NCBI GenBank assembly: GCA_963776735.1
Contig: CAVZNV010000015.1
Coordinates: 62,001-126,000, forward strand
Length of the DNA stretch: 64,000 nucleotides
Direction of reading: 5' to 3'
Origin: PALSA-612 sp963776735
Lineage (GTDB): Bacteria; Actinomycetota; Thermoleophilia; Gaiellales; Gaiellaceae
Shown: positions 15,745-24,188 of the stretch, one piece after another
How the letters are laid out: the number at the start of each line of letters is the position of its first letter
Position numbering within the stretch: position 1 is the stretch's first letter
Program-made: the position numbers and the translations under genes
The notes under the pieces: generated by a model
Told to the model about the DNA's origin: nothing
Seen by the model: the letters and a program-made list of their open reading frames with translations, nothing else
Databases searched by the model: none

Positions 15745-16539
15745 ATGCCCCACGAGCTCGACCGTGTCTACGGCCCCGAGACCTGGGCGGTCTACGAGGT
15801 CATCGACCGCAGCCTCGAGCCGCGCGGCCCCGATTCGCTGCACGACTTCGCCGCGGAGTACCTCAAGCAGGGTGCGACGATCCTGGATGCCGGCTGCCGC
15901 GACGCCGCACATCTGATCCGGCTCCTGCAGGCGCACGACGCAAGCGGCGTCGGCGTCGATCCGGTCGCACTGCACATCGAGCGGGCGCGCGAGGCTGTCG
16001 ATGCCGCCGGCCTCGGCGACCGGATCGAGCTCGTGCACGGCACGATCGAGGAGCTCGACTATCCCGACGGACACTTCGACTTCGTCTGGTGTCGCGACGT
16101 TGTCCCGGCCATCGCCGACCTGCCGGGCGCACTGCGAGCGCTGGCACGCCTGCTCGCCGAGGATGGCCGCATCCTGATCTACACGGCCTTCACGACCGAG
16201 CTCCTGGAACCGCGCGAAGCGGTGATCCTGAACCGGAGCCTCGGCACCGTCGCGGCGAACCGCGACGAAACGTACGTCGAGCACGAGTTCGCCGACTCGG
16301 GTCTCGAGATCGAACGCAAGGAGGTCATCGGTACCGAATGGCGCGAGTACCAGGAGGAGCGGACCCAGCCCGCCTCGCGCGCCCTGCTGCGACTCGCCCG
16401 GCTTCGCCGCCAGCGCGACGCGATCGTCGCCGCGCACGGCCAGGACATCTACGACCACATCGAGGCCACCACGCACTCGGAGGCTTTCCAGATCCTCGGC
16501 AAGCTCGAGCCGGTCGTGTACGTCCTGAAGCGCCGCTAG
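15745..16539 (+). CDS. Class I SAM-dependent methyltransferase
   Basis: 264 aa. Motif I is ILDAGCRDAAHL (with Cys-Arg in place of the common GxG), the acidic motif II end is GVGVDPVALHIERA, and motif IV lies in FDFVWCRDVVPAI. The general pattern resembles UbiE/methyltransferase-11 proteins acting on small molecules; the substrate is unknown. It follows the cNMP-binding gene closely and ends by overlapping the convergent ABC ATPase stop codon by 4 nt (CTAG). Confidence 0.82.
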   Translation: MPHELDRVYGPETWAVYEVIDRSLEPRGPDSLHDFAAEYLKQGATILDAGCRDAAHLIRLLQAHDASGVGVDPVALHIERAREAVDAAGLGDRIELVHGTIEELDYPDGHFDFVWCRDVVPAIADLPGALRALARLLAEDGRILIYTAFTTELLEPREAVILNRSLGTVAANRDETYVEHEFADSGLEIERKEVIGTEWREYQEERTQPASRALLRLARLRRQRDAIVAAHGQDIYDHIEATTHSEAFQILGKLEPVVYVLKRR

Positions 16540-17246
16540 GCGGGAACCGGCTCTTGCACGCGGCCGTCGCGCATTGCGATCTGCGGATTCGCGCGCGCGG
16601 CCAGCTCGGTGTCGTGCGTCGCGACAACGATCGTCGTGCCGTGGCGCGCGGCGAGACCGGCGAGGAGTTCGATGACGTCGTTGCCGGTCTTCGTGTCGAG
16701 GTTGCCCGTCGGCTCGTCGGCGAGGATCACGCGCGGGTTCTTCGCCAGGGCGCGTGCGATCGCGACACGCTGCTGCTCACCGCCGGAGAGCTGGCTCGGC
16801 AGATGGTCGGCCCGCCCCTCCAGGCCGACCTCGCCGAGGAATCCGACCGATCGATCCCTCAGCTCGGTGGACGCGAGGCCGAGCGGGGCAAGCCCGGCCT
16901 CGACGTTCTCGAGCGCGGTCAGGGTCGGAATCAAGTTGAACTGCTGGAAGACGAATCCGAACGCGCGCAGCCGCAGCTCCGCCAGATCGCGGTCGGGCAG
17001 CGCGCCGAGGTCGCGCCCGTCGAAGAAGACCTGGCCGCTGGACGCGCGGTCGAGCGCGCCGAGGAGCTGGAGCAGCGTCGTCTTGCCGGAGCCGCTCGGC
17101 CCGACGAGCGCGATGAAGTTGCCCGCCGGGATCGTCAGGTCGATCGAGTCGACGGCCGCGATGGTCGTGTCGCCGCGCCGGAACGTCCGCGAAGCGCCCT
17201 TCAGCTCGTAGAGCGTGCCGTTGCCGTTGGCCTGCGTGCCCGTCAC
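16536..17246 (-). CDS. ABC transporter ATP-binding protein (MacB/LolD type)
   Basis: 236-aa ATPase with Walker A GPSGSGKTT, Q-loop VFQQFNLIPTLTALENV, signature LSGGEQQRVAIARAL, Walker B VILADEPTGNLD and H-loop ATHD. The phrase DEPTGNLD is typical of the LolD/MacB exporter group. The start is fixed by a GTGA overlap with the permease gene stop. The open frame continues upstream inside the permease gene, but homology begins only here. Confidence 0.93.
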   Translation of the reverse strand: MTGTQANGNGTLYELKGASRTFRRGDTTIAAVDSIDLTIPAGNFIALVGPSGSGKTTLLQLLGALDRASSGQVFFDGRDLGALPDRDLAELRLRAFGFVFQQFNLIPTLTALENVEAGLAPLGLASTELRDRSVGFLGEVGLEGRADHLPSQLSGGEQQRVAIARALAKNPRVILADEPTGNLDTKTGNDVIELLAGLAARHGTTIVVATHDTELAARANPQIAMRDGRVQEPVPA

Positions 17247-18982
17247 TCGAGCTGCCTCAGCGCATCGGCCGGGCGCAGGCGGGCGGCCCGCAGCGCACCG
17301 GCACCGCCGGCGACGAGGCCGCCGAAGAGCGCGACGCCGAAGCCGATCACGATCAGCCACACCGTCAGCGGTGCGTCGAGCGAAATGGTCGTGCTCGCGG
17401 TTCGCGTTGCGGCTCCGCCGAGACCGAGCAGGCTCCCGCTGCCGCCCGTGATCGAGGACGCGGTCAGACTCGGCCCGAACCCGTCGACGATTCCCGCGAT
17501 GAGGATGCCGAGCCCGATGCCGAGCGCTCCGCCGATGATCCCGACGGCGAGCGACTCGCCGAGGATTTGGCGGACGACGAGCCGCTGTGTCCAGCCGAGA
17601 GCCTTCAGCGTCCCGAGCTCGCGGACGCGCTTGCCCACCGACGTGAGCGTCAGGAGGGCTGCGATCAGGAAGGCTGCCGCGACGGCGATGATCGACAGCA
17701 CCAGGCCGAGCTTGCTGGAGAGGTTCGACGCGTCCACCAGCGAGCCTGTGATCTTGTCCGCAACCTGCTTCGAGCTCGCGACCTGGGATCCGGTCAGGCT
17801 CTGCTCGATCGCTTTCTGCACGCTGCCGACCTGCGAACTGGAGGTCGTCCGTACGAGCGCCACGTTGGCGAGGCCCTTCTCGCCCGCCAGCTTCTGCAAC
17901 TGGGCGAGCGGAAGATAGACGTCGGCGGTCTGGCCCCCGAGCGGCGGCGAGACGATGCCGACGACGGTGAACGTCGTGCCGTTCAGCGTCATCTTCGAGC
18001 CCACCTTCAGGCTGTGCTTGCTCGCGTAGCTCGGAGCGAGGAGAGCCTGATGGCCGCCGCCGGCCGTGAAGTACCGGCCCTTCGTGACCTGGGCGGGCGT
18101 GATCAGGGCGATCGACGGCTGGTTCGTGTTGACGCCGCCGATCGTGTACGGCTCGGTCTGGATGTTCGTCTGCGGCGGGTCGAGGACCTGGCGCAGCGTC
18201 TGCGTCGGCGTCGTGAAATTGGTGCGGAACTGGCGGAAGCGCGCCGGGAGGCACTGCGAGAAGGCGCCGCGTCCGAAGAGCCGGAAGCCTCCGCCGCCCT
18301 GGCCGCCGCCTCCACCGCCGCCCCGCTGGCCGAAGCCGCCTGCGCCCGTCGGCCCGGCCGCGCCGGTCGTCCCCGAGGGGGCGAGGCTGCTGCCGTTCTT
18401 CGCCGCGAGCTTGGCGATGCACGAGCGGATCGCCTGTTGCTCGGCGGCCGTCGGCGGAGTGATCTGACGGCGGATGTTGAAGGTCTGGCCGCCCGCCTTC
18501 AGTGTGGCGACGATCTTCGGCACCGTCCCCTGCTGGTGCTCGGCGATCAGGACGAGCCCTTCGCTGACGGCCGACACGCCGGCGATCTTCTTGATCTGCT
18601 GCACCTGCGAGACGGGGAACGTCAGCTGCGTCCCCGGGAGGAAGAAGTCGTGCACGAAGTGCTGCCCCGGCTTGCCCAGCTTGGACAGATCCGTGATCAC
18701 CGAGCTGTTCGCCTGCACGAGATCGCGGTTGCCGCCTCCGCCACCCCCGAACGGTCCGCCGAAGGAATTGCTGTTGTCGGCCTGGGCGGTCCGGGTCACC
18801 GTCAGATCGGTGCCGATGCCGGAGAGCGGGTTCAGCGCGGTCTTCTGCGCGTGCGAAAGGCCGTTCGAGATCGCCGAGATCGCGACGACGAGTGCGACCC
18901 CGAGCCCGAGGCCGATCGCGGTCAGGATCGTCCGCGTCCGGCGCCGGAACAGCTCGTTGCGCACGTAGTTCAGAAAGAACAT
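17243..18982 (-). CDS. FtsX/MacB-type ABC transporter permease
   Basis: 579 aa. One N-terminal membrane helix (about residues 20-40) is followed by a large extracytoplasmic MacB-like domain and three C-terminal helices, the standard layout for this family. The outer domain contains a strongly Gly-rich, low-complexity insert near residue 215-235 and Gly/Asn-rich stretches near 70-85, suggesting flexible linkers. It forms the transporter with the overlapping ATPase gene. Such pairs export peptides, lipids or drugs or transmit force to cell-wall enzymes; the cargo is unknown. Confidence 0.9.
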   Translation of the reverse strand: MFFLNYVRNELFRRRTRTILTAIGLGLGVALVVAISAISNGLSHAQKTALNPLSGIGTDLTVTRTAQADNSNSFGGPFGGGGGGNRDLVQANSSVITDLSKLGKPGQHFVHDFFLPGTQLTFPVSQVQQIKKIAGVSAVSEGLVLIAEHQQGTVPKIVATLKAGGQTFNIRRQITPPTAAEQQAIRSCIAKLAAKNGSSLAPSGTTGAAGPTGAGGFGQRGGGGGGGQGGGGFRLFGRGAFSQCLPARFRQFRTNFTTPTQTLRQVLDPPQTNIQTEPYTIGGVNTNQPSIALITPAQVTKGRYFTAGGGHQALLAPSYASKHSLKVGSKMTLNGTTFTVVGIVSPPLGGQTADVYLPLAQLQKLAGEKGLANVALVRTTSSSQVGSVQKAIEQSLTGSQVASSKQVADKITGSLVDASNLSSKLGLVLSIIAVAAAFLIAALLTLTSVGKRVRELGTLKALGWTQRLVVRQILGESLAVGIIGGALGIGLGILIAGIVDGFGPSLTASSITGGSGSLLGLGGAATRTASTTISLDAPLTVWLIVIGFGVALFGGLVAGGAGALRAARLRPADALRQLE

Positions 18983-19028
18983 GCGGACGGAGAAAAACAG
19001 CGGCGCCTAAGAACGGCGTGAGGCGGAG

Positions 19029-19850
19029 CTAAGAATCTCGCGTCTCGGCCAGCACCGCGTCGGAGAGCCGCGGCCAGGCCTCGAGCGCCCACGGGCCGAA
19101 CTCCCGGTCTGTCAGGCAGATGCAGACGATCCGCGGTTCGGGATCGACCCAGAGGAACGTGCCGCTCCCACCGAAGTGGCCGAACGCGCGCGGCGACGTG
19201 CGGCTGCCGCTCCAGTGACCCGCCTTCTCGTCCTTGAGCTCGAAGCCGAGGCCCCAGTCGAGCGGGTCGTAGCGGCCGACACCCGGCAGGACGCCTGCCA
19301 GGCCGGGGAACTGGACGCTCGTGGCCTCGGCGAGCGTTTCCGCGTCGACGAGGGTCGGGTCGAGCAGTTCGCGCGCGAAGCGGGACGTGTCGGCGAGCGT
19401 CGAGAAGACGAAGGCGGCGGGCGACCCGCGGAGCTCGGTTTGGGTCATGCCCAGCGGCTCGAAGACGGCCGCGTGCAGGTAGTCGGCGAAGGGCATCTCG
19501 GCGTGGGTTGCGACGGTGTCGGCGAGGGCTTCGAACCCGCTGTTCGAGTAGATCCGCCGCGTGCCGGGGCGCGCGATCGGCGGCCCGTCGCCCTCGAACG
19601 GAAGACCGGAGGCGTGTGCGAGGAGGTGGCGGACGGTGGAGCCGGGCGGGCCCGCCGGCTCGTCCAGGTCGACCACACCTTCCTCGGCCGCGACGAGTGC
19701 CGCGAGCGCGGTCATGAGCTTCGTGACGGAGGCGAGCCGGAAGATGCGGGTCGAGTCACCGCGCGAGCCCAGCTCCTGCCCCTGTGGACCGAGCACCGCA
19801 GCCGCGGCGTTCGGGACGTCCCACGCGTCGATCTGGCTCAGTGCCTGCAC
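19029..19850 (-). CDS. Serine hydrolase (class C beta-lactamase/esterase family)
   Basis: 273-aa penicillin-binding-like serine hydrolase. The SxxK motif is SVTK in FRLASVTKLMTAL, the YxN motif is YSN in RIYSNSGFEAL, and FGHFGGSGTFLWVD provides the third (HxG-like) element. No signal peptide is seen, so it is probably a cytoplasmic esterase or peptidase and not a resistance enzyme. The frame is open 294 nt further upstream through the divergent RidA gene. I start at GTG 19850, where homology begins and where TAGTAT lies 7 nt upstream (leaderless pattern). Confidence 0.85.
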   Translation of the reverse strand: MQALSQIDAWDVPNAAAAVLGPQGQELGSRGDSTRIFRLASVTKLMTALAALVAAEEGVVDLDEPAGPPGSTVRHLLAHASGLPFEGDGPPIARPGTRRIYSNSGFEALADTVATHAEMPFADYLHAAVFEPLGMTQTELRGSPAAFVFSTLADTSRFARELLDPTLVDAETLAEATSVQFPGLAGVLPGVGRYDPLDWGLGFELKDEKAGHWSGSRTSPRAFGHFGGSGTFLWVDPEPRIVCICLTDREFGPWALEAWPRLSDAVLAETRDS

Positions 19851-19868
19851 GCGGGCGATACTACGGTC

Positions 19869-20252
19869 GTGGCGCGCAAGGTCGTCCCCGCCGTCTCTCC
19901 CATGGCCGCCACGGTCGGGTACTCGCGGGCGGTGCGCGTCGGCGACGTCGTCTCGGTCGCGGGGACGGCGCCGGTGATGCCGGACGGCGGCGATCCGCCG
20001 GTCGACGCGTACGGGCAGATGCGGCGCTGTCTGGAGATCGTCGTCGCCGCTCTCGCCGAGGTCGGTGCAGCGCCGGAGCACGTCGTGCGGACGCGCATCT
20101 ACCTCACGAACGCCGCCGACTGGCCGGAGGCCGGCCGCGCGCACGGCGAGGTGTTCGGCGACGTGACGCCGGCCTCGTCGATGATCGTGATCGCCGGCCT
20201 GCTCGACCCGCGCTGGCGGGTCGAGATCGAGGCCGACGCCGTCGTCGCCTAG
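19869..20252 (+). CDS. RidA/YjgF-family protein
   Basis: 127-aa RidA-like protein; family members hydrolyse reactive enamine/imine intermediates. The pattern GYSRAVRVGDVVSVAGTAPV near the N-terminus, VVRTRIYLTN and the C-terminal RVEIEADAVVA are typical. GTG at 19869 fits the usual N-terminal length; ATG at 19902 is an alternative. It is divergent from the serine hydrolase with only 18 nt between starts, and the two -10-like boxes overlap. Confidence 0.88.
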   Translation: MARKVVPAVSPMAATVGYSRAVRVGDVVSVAGTAPVMPDGGDPPVDAYGQMRRCLEIVVAALAEVGAAPEHVVRTRIYLTNAADWPEAGRAHGEVFGDVTPASSMIVIAGLLDPRWRVEIEADAVVA

Positions 20253-20272
20253 ACCTGTCCACCCGGAGCACC

Positions 20273-20438
20273 GGTGTCAGACACCACTTGGTCGACAGGG
20301 CTCGATGCGACAGCTCACGCTCGGACAGCCATGAGCCAGCGGGCGTCTTGGATCCGCCGCTGAGCAGGGAGAACGTCTGTGGACAAAAAGTCACAAACTT
20401 GTCACACATTCCGCTTGACAAATTCGGTGTCTGACACC
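20273..20438. repeat. Dispersed palindrome-bordered element, copy A
   Basis: A 166-bp unit bordered on the left by GGTGTCAGACACC and on the right by GGTGTCTGACACC. The right 64 bp (20377-20440) match copy B (35101-35164) without gaps at about 90 % identity, beginning CTGTGGAC and including CGCTTGACAAATTC. The left 90 bp are not conserved. It fills most of the 284-nt gap between ridA and the ligase gene. It has no coding capacity. The size, palindromic ends and dispersion suggest a REP- or MITE-like element. Confidence 0.75.
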
Positions 20439-20536
20439 GCCGTTTGGGCATGGCGTCCGCGGACGGGCCCAGCATGGGCGCGTTGAAGGCCGGGCGCGGC
20501 TGGTCGGGAGCCTCGCGGCTGCCGTAAAGTCCCTGC

Positions 20537-21739
20537 ATGGACAGCGTCGTCCCCGCCAGCATCACGAGCAAGGGGCTCGCGACTCACGGCAGCGTCTACG
20601 AGCACGCCTTCGGCAAGGGCGACCCGTACACGCTCGGCGTCGAGGAGGAGTACATGCTCCTCGACTCGACGACCTTCGACCTCGTCCAGCACATCGACAC
20701 CGTCCTCGCCGCGGTCGAGGGGAGCGAGCTCGAGAAGGTCATCCGGCCCGAGCTGATGCAGTCGGTGCTCGAGATCTCGACGCCGATCTGCCGGAACATC
20801 GGCGACGTCGACCATCAGCTCCGCAAGCTGCGCACCGCGGTGACGCAGATCGCCCGCGAGATGGACATGCGCGTCGGCTCGGCCGGCACGCACCCGTTCA
20901 GCCTCTTCGAGCGGCAGCGCATCACGGCCCGTGACCGTTACCGGGCGCTCGTCGACCAGCTCCAGTACGTCGCCCGCCGCGAGCTGATCTTCGGGATGCA
21001 CATCCACGTCGCGATCGACGACCCGGAGAAGGCGATCAAGGTCACGAACGGGCTGCTCGTCCACCTCCCGCAGTTCCTCGGCCTGTCGGCGAGCTCGCCG
21101 TTCTGGCGCGGAGAGCCGACCGGGCTCGCGTCGACGCGCCAGCTCGTCTTCGCCGCCTTCCCCCGCTCCGGCCCGCCGCCGCGCTTCCGCGACTACGCCG
21201 ACTACGCGGAGGTCGTCGGCCAGCTCGAGCGCACCGGCTGCATCGCCGACTACACGCACATCTGGTGGGACATACGGCCGCACCCGCGCCTCGGCACGAT
21301 CGAGGTTCGGATCTGCGACGCCGTCACGCGCGTGGAGCACGCCGTCGCGATCACGGCCTACTGCCAGGCGCTCGTCAAGTACTACAGCGAGCGCTACGAG
21401 GCCGGCGAGGAGATCCCGTCCTACCACCGCATCCTGACGAGCGAGAACAAGTGGCTGGCCGCGAGGTACGGGCTCGAAGCACCGGTGATGGACCTCGCCA
21501 CCGGCCGCCGCAACCGCGTCCCCGTCTCGCAGCTCGTGCGCCGGACGCTGCGCGACATCGAGCCGCACGCACGCGAGCTCGGGTGCGAGCGAGAGCTCGA
21601 GGGCGTGCGTGAGATCTTGTCGAAGGGTGCGAGCGCCGATGGTCAGCTGCGCATCTTCAACGCGAACCGCGACATCGTCGAGGTCGTGCAGGCGATCGCC
21701 GACGCCACCGAGGCCGCCGCGGTGCCGGCCGCCGCGTAG
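20537..21739 (+). CDS. YbdK-family carboxylate-amine ligase (GCS2 type)
   Basis: 400-aa enzyme of the glutamate-cysteine ligase 2 family (YbdK, also EgtA-like). These ATP-grasp-related ligases join an amino acid carboxylate to an amine; YbdK has weak glutamate-cysteine ligase activity. Landmarks: the nucleotide/metal site TLGVEEEYMLLD (about residues 32-43), FGMHIHVAI, and WWDIRPHPRLGTIEVRICD. The ATG follows TAAAGT by 6 nt with no ribosome binding site, a clear leaderless pattern. Its true product is not shown by context. Confidence 0.88.
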   Translation: MDSVVPASITSKGLATHGSVYEHAFGKGDPYTLGVEEEYMLLDSTTFDLVQHIDTVLAAVEGSELEKVIRPELMQSVLEISTPICRNIGDVDHQLRKLRTAVTQIAREMDMRVGSAGTHPFSLFERQRITARDRYRALVDQLQYVARRELIFGMHIHVAIDDPEKAIKVTNGLLVHLPQFLGLSASSPFWRGEPTGLASTRQLVFAAFPRSGPPPRFRDYADYAEVVGQLERTGCIADYTHIWWDIRPHPRLGTIEVRICDAVTRVEHAVAITAYCQALVKYYSERYEAGEEIPSYHRILTSENKWLAARYGLEAPVMDLATGRRNRVPVSQLVRRTLRDIEPHARELGCERELEGVREILSKGASADGQLRIFNANRDIVEVVQAIADATEAAAVPAAA

Positions 21740-22027
21740 CTACTTCCGGTCGCCCCAGTCGAACACGGGACCGCTGGACCAGACGTCCTCCAGCGACTCG
21801 AGAAACGTCTCCGCCTTCGAGCGGTCGCGATCGCGCACCGGCCCGCGGCCGCGACGGCCCTTCCACTCCGCCGTGTCGAACGCGGCGCCGGCGGCTCCCG
21901 CCTCCACGTCGTAGATCCCACCGCTCCCGGCGACGTACTCCGAGATCGGCATCTCGGACTCGAGCCTGCTGTTGCGCCTCTTCAGCTCCTGGTGCTGCTT
22001 GATCACGTCGTCGAACGACTCTCCCAC
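21740..22027 (-). CDS. Small hypothetical protein
   Basis: 95-aa protein with a charged N-terminal helix (DVIKQHQELKRRNSRLESEM) that may form a short coiled coil, then a Gly/Ala and Arg-rich linker and an acidic C-terminus ending DWGDRK. I recognise no family. GTG at 22027 is chosen because AAAGGAG lies 5 nt upstream. It starts 17 nt after the upstream membrane coiled-coil gene and is probably in its operon. Its stop codon abuts that of the convergent ligase gene. Confidence 0.6.
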   Translation of the reverse strand: MGESFDDVIKQHQELKRRNSRLESEMPISEYVAGSGGIYDVEAGAAGAAFDTAEWKGRRGRGPVRDRDRSKAETFLESLEDVWSSGPVFDWGDRK

Positions 22028-22043
22028 ATGGACTCCTTTCGGC

Positions 22044-22709
22044 TCAGGGGCTGGTCGGCGCATGGATCGACTTCGCGTACGCGGCCAGCCGGCCGACGAA
22101 CGTCTGGACGGTGCTCGCGTACGTGCTCACCTCGCCCGCGAGCGCGGCCGACGCGCTCCCGACGCGGTCGAGGCTCGGGGTCAGATAGCCGAGCTGCGTC
22201 TTCAGGAACGCCGGGTCGAGCGAGCCGCCGCCGCCGACGTAGCTCGACAGGCTCGCGAGGTCCTTGTCGAGCGTTGCAATCAGCCCGCTGAGCGAACCGG
22301 CCTGCCGGGTCAGGGTTGACGCCTGACTCTCGAGCGAGCCCGCCGTCGCGACGAGCGGCTTCGCGCTCTGCGCGAGCCCGGCCACCACTTCGCTCCCGCG
22401 CCTCGCAGCCCGGCCCGCCGCGGCCGCCGTCTTCGCGCTTGCGTCGAGCTGCCGCTGAAGCCGGCGAACGTCCGCGCGGAGATCGACGACTCGCCCGCGC
22501 GACGACGCGAGCTGCGCCTGGGCCGTCTCGCGACTCGCCGCTTCGCGCTGCCATAGCGTCGCGAAGACGAGCGAGCCGATCGCCGCGCCCGCCAGCAGCG
22601 CAGCGACGACGAGCACCGGCGTCGCCAGCTTCGCGGACGGCCGCCACGGCAGTCGCAGCGCGATCGCGCCGCCCTGCGGCGGACGAGTCCTGACCAGCTT
22701 TCCCGGCAC
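22044..22709 (-). CDS. Membrane-anchored coiled-coil protein
   Basis: 221 aa. A basic N-terminal stretch, one membrane helix (about residues 28-50, LATPVLVVAALLAGAAIGSL) and a long extracytoplasmic helical region rich in Ala, Arg, Ser and Gln. The pattern of hydrophobic spacing suggests coiled coil at residues 55-100 and again at 120-160. Architecture resembles small envelope scaffolds, but I recognise no family and assign no function. Confidence 0.65.
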   Translation of the reverse strand: MPGKLVRTRPPQGGAIALRLPWRPSAKLATPVLVVAALLAGAAIGSLVFATLWQREAASRETAQAQLASSRGRVVDLRADVRRLQRQLDASAKTAAAAGRAARRGSEVVAGLAQSAKPLVATAGSLESQASTLTRQAGSLSGLIATLDKDLASLSSYVGGGGSLDPAFLKTQLGYLTPSLDRVGSASAALAGEVSTYASTVQTFVGRLAAYAKSIHAPTSP

Positions 22710-22754
22710 GAGGAGGACAGCTTCGCCCCCTCGACCGGGGACTCCTTCCCGGCT

Positions 22755-23567
22755 TTACCGGGGCGCGGCGACGGTCAGCAGCGCCTTGCCGTCCGTGTAC
22801 CGGCGCACGATCAGCTGCGTCTCGTCCGTGCTCAGCGTCAGGTGGACCGAACCGAGGTTCGCCGGGTTGCCCTTCCAGTCCAGGTCGATGCAGACGGCGA
22901 CTCGGGCGCGCGTGTTCAGCGCGTGGATGAAGGGCTTGCCGCCTGGCACGCCGACGCGCTGGTAGAGCGTGTAGACCCACGTCCCGTCTGCGGACTCGAC
23001 CCGGCTCATCGGCAAGCCGCTCATCGCGCCCGGCTCGCTCTTGTCGGCGATCGCGCCGGGAACGAGCCGGTGCTGCCAGAGGTCGTAGGCGCGCACGAGG
23101 TAACGGAACGAGCCGTTGGCCGCCGGCAGAATCTGGATCGGGTAGAGCGTCCGCCCCTCGGGCGAGATCGCGTCGTAGCCCCACGTGCCCCGGAGCGAGA
23201 ACGTCTGCTGCGGCTTCAGGGAGCGTGTCGAGAGGACGACGAAGCGCGTCGTCTTCGGCCCCGCGGGCGACTCGAGCACGAGCAGACGCCCGTCGTGGGT
23301 GAGACCGCCGGCCGTGCCGTCGTACGCGACCTCGGGAACGCCCCATTCGCCGCGGATCGTCCTCGACCGAAGCTGGCGTGAGTCGACGTAGCGCACGACG
23401 CTCACGAACGTGCTGTCTGCGCGAGGGGCCGCGACGTAGCGAAGGTTGCCGTCGCGGCTCGGAACGCCCTCCTGGGCCCAGCCGGGAGTCGGGCCGGCGG
23501 CGGGTGCGAGCCCGGCCGCGACTGCGGCGGCGAGGCCGGCGAGAGCCGTAGCTGTCCAGAGACGCAT
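22755..23567 (-). CDS. Secreted beta-propeller-like hypothetical protein
   Basis: 270-aa protein with an N-terminal signal peptide (residues 1 to about 24, hydrophobic TALAGLAAAVAAGLAPAAG). The mature part has repeated beta-rich segments such as GGLTHDGRLLVLES and YDAISPEGRTLYPIQ, which look like propeller blades. The ATG is supported by AGGAGG upstream on the minus strand. It is divergent from the ECF sigma gene. The theme of beta-propeller proteins continues on the other side of that gene, so the two may belong to one envelope-related regulon. Confidence 0.7.
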   Translation of the reverse strand: MRLWTATALAGLAAAVAAGLAPAAGPTPGWAQEGVPSRDGNLRYVAAPRADSTFVSVVRYVDSRQLRSRTIRGEWGVPEVAYDGTAGGLTHDGRLLVLESPAGPKTTRFVVLSTRSLKPQQTFSLRGTWGYDAISPEGRTLYPIQILPAANGSFRYLVRAYDLWQHRLVPGAIADKSEPGAMSGLPMSRVESADGTWVYTLYQRVGVPGGKPFIHALNTRARVAVCIDLDWKGNPANLGSVHLTLSTDETQLIVRRYTDGKALLTVAAPR

Positions 23568-23678
23568 CGTGATCCTCCTGGTTCGTTTCGATTCTTACAC
23601 CGCGGACCTACGGAAGGTTCCGGCGCGTAGGTTCCTCGTGGACCTCCCCCGCCCTCGGGCTCGTATGGTGTGCGCGCG

Positions 23679-24188
23679 ATGGCGGCGCCCACGGGCGACG
23701 AGCGCGCCTGGATCCGGGGGGCCCAGGCGGGATCTGCCTCGGATTTCGAGGCCCTGTTCCGCGCGTACTGGCCCAATGCCTATCGCGCTGCCTACCTCGT
23801 CGTCCGGGACGCGGCCGCTGCCGAGGACATCGCGCAGGAGGCGTTTCTCGCCGCTGTGCGCAACCTCGACCGCTTCGACCGGCGGCGGCCGTTCGGGCCG
23901 TGGCTGCACCGGATCGTCGTCAACCGGGCGATCGACTGGTCGCGCCGGCGGGCGCTTCGCGGCGAGGTCGAACTGCACGAGGCAGCCCGTCGAGCAGCGG
24001 CGCCCGATGTCGGCTCGGACACGGTCGCCCGGATGCGCGAGCTGTCGCCTGAGCACCGCGCCGTGATCGTCCTGCGGCACCTGCTCGGTTACACGCCGGG
24101 GCAGATCGCGAAGATGCTCGACCTCCCGCGAGGAACCGTGAACTCGCGCCTGCGGCGCGGCCTCGACGAGCTCAAGGAGCGGCTGTGA
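23679..24188 (+). CDS. ECF-type RNA polymerase sigma factor
   Basis: 169-aa sigma-70 of the extracytoplasmic function group. Region 2 is seen as DFEALFRAYWPNAYRAAYLVV with DIAQEAFLAAVRNLDRF, and region 4 as LSPEHRAVIVLRHLLGYT with PGQIAKMLDLPRGTVNSRL as the HTH. ATG at 23679 or GTG at 23670 could be the start. The stop overlaps the next gene by GTGA, so the following protein is translationally coupled and may act as its membrane-linked anti-sigma partner. The downstream operon includes a putative selenocysteine peroxiredoxin. Confidence 0.92.
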   Translation: MAAPTGDERAWIRGAQAGSASDFEALFRAYWPNAYRAAYLVVRDAAAAEDIAQEAFLAAVRNLDRFDRRRPFGPWLHRIVVNRAIDWSRRRALRGEVELHEAARRAAAPDVGSDTVARMRELSPEHRAVIVLRHLLGYTPGQIAKMLDLPRGTVNSRLRRGLDELKERL

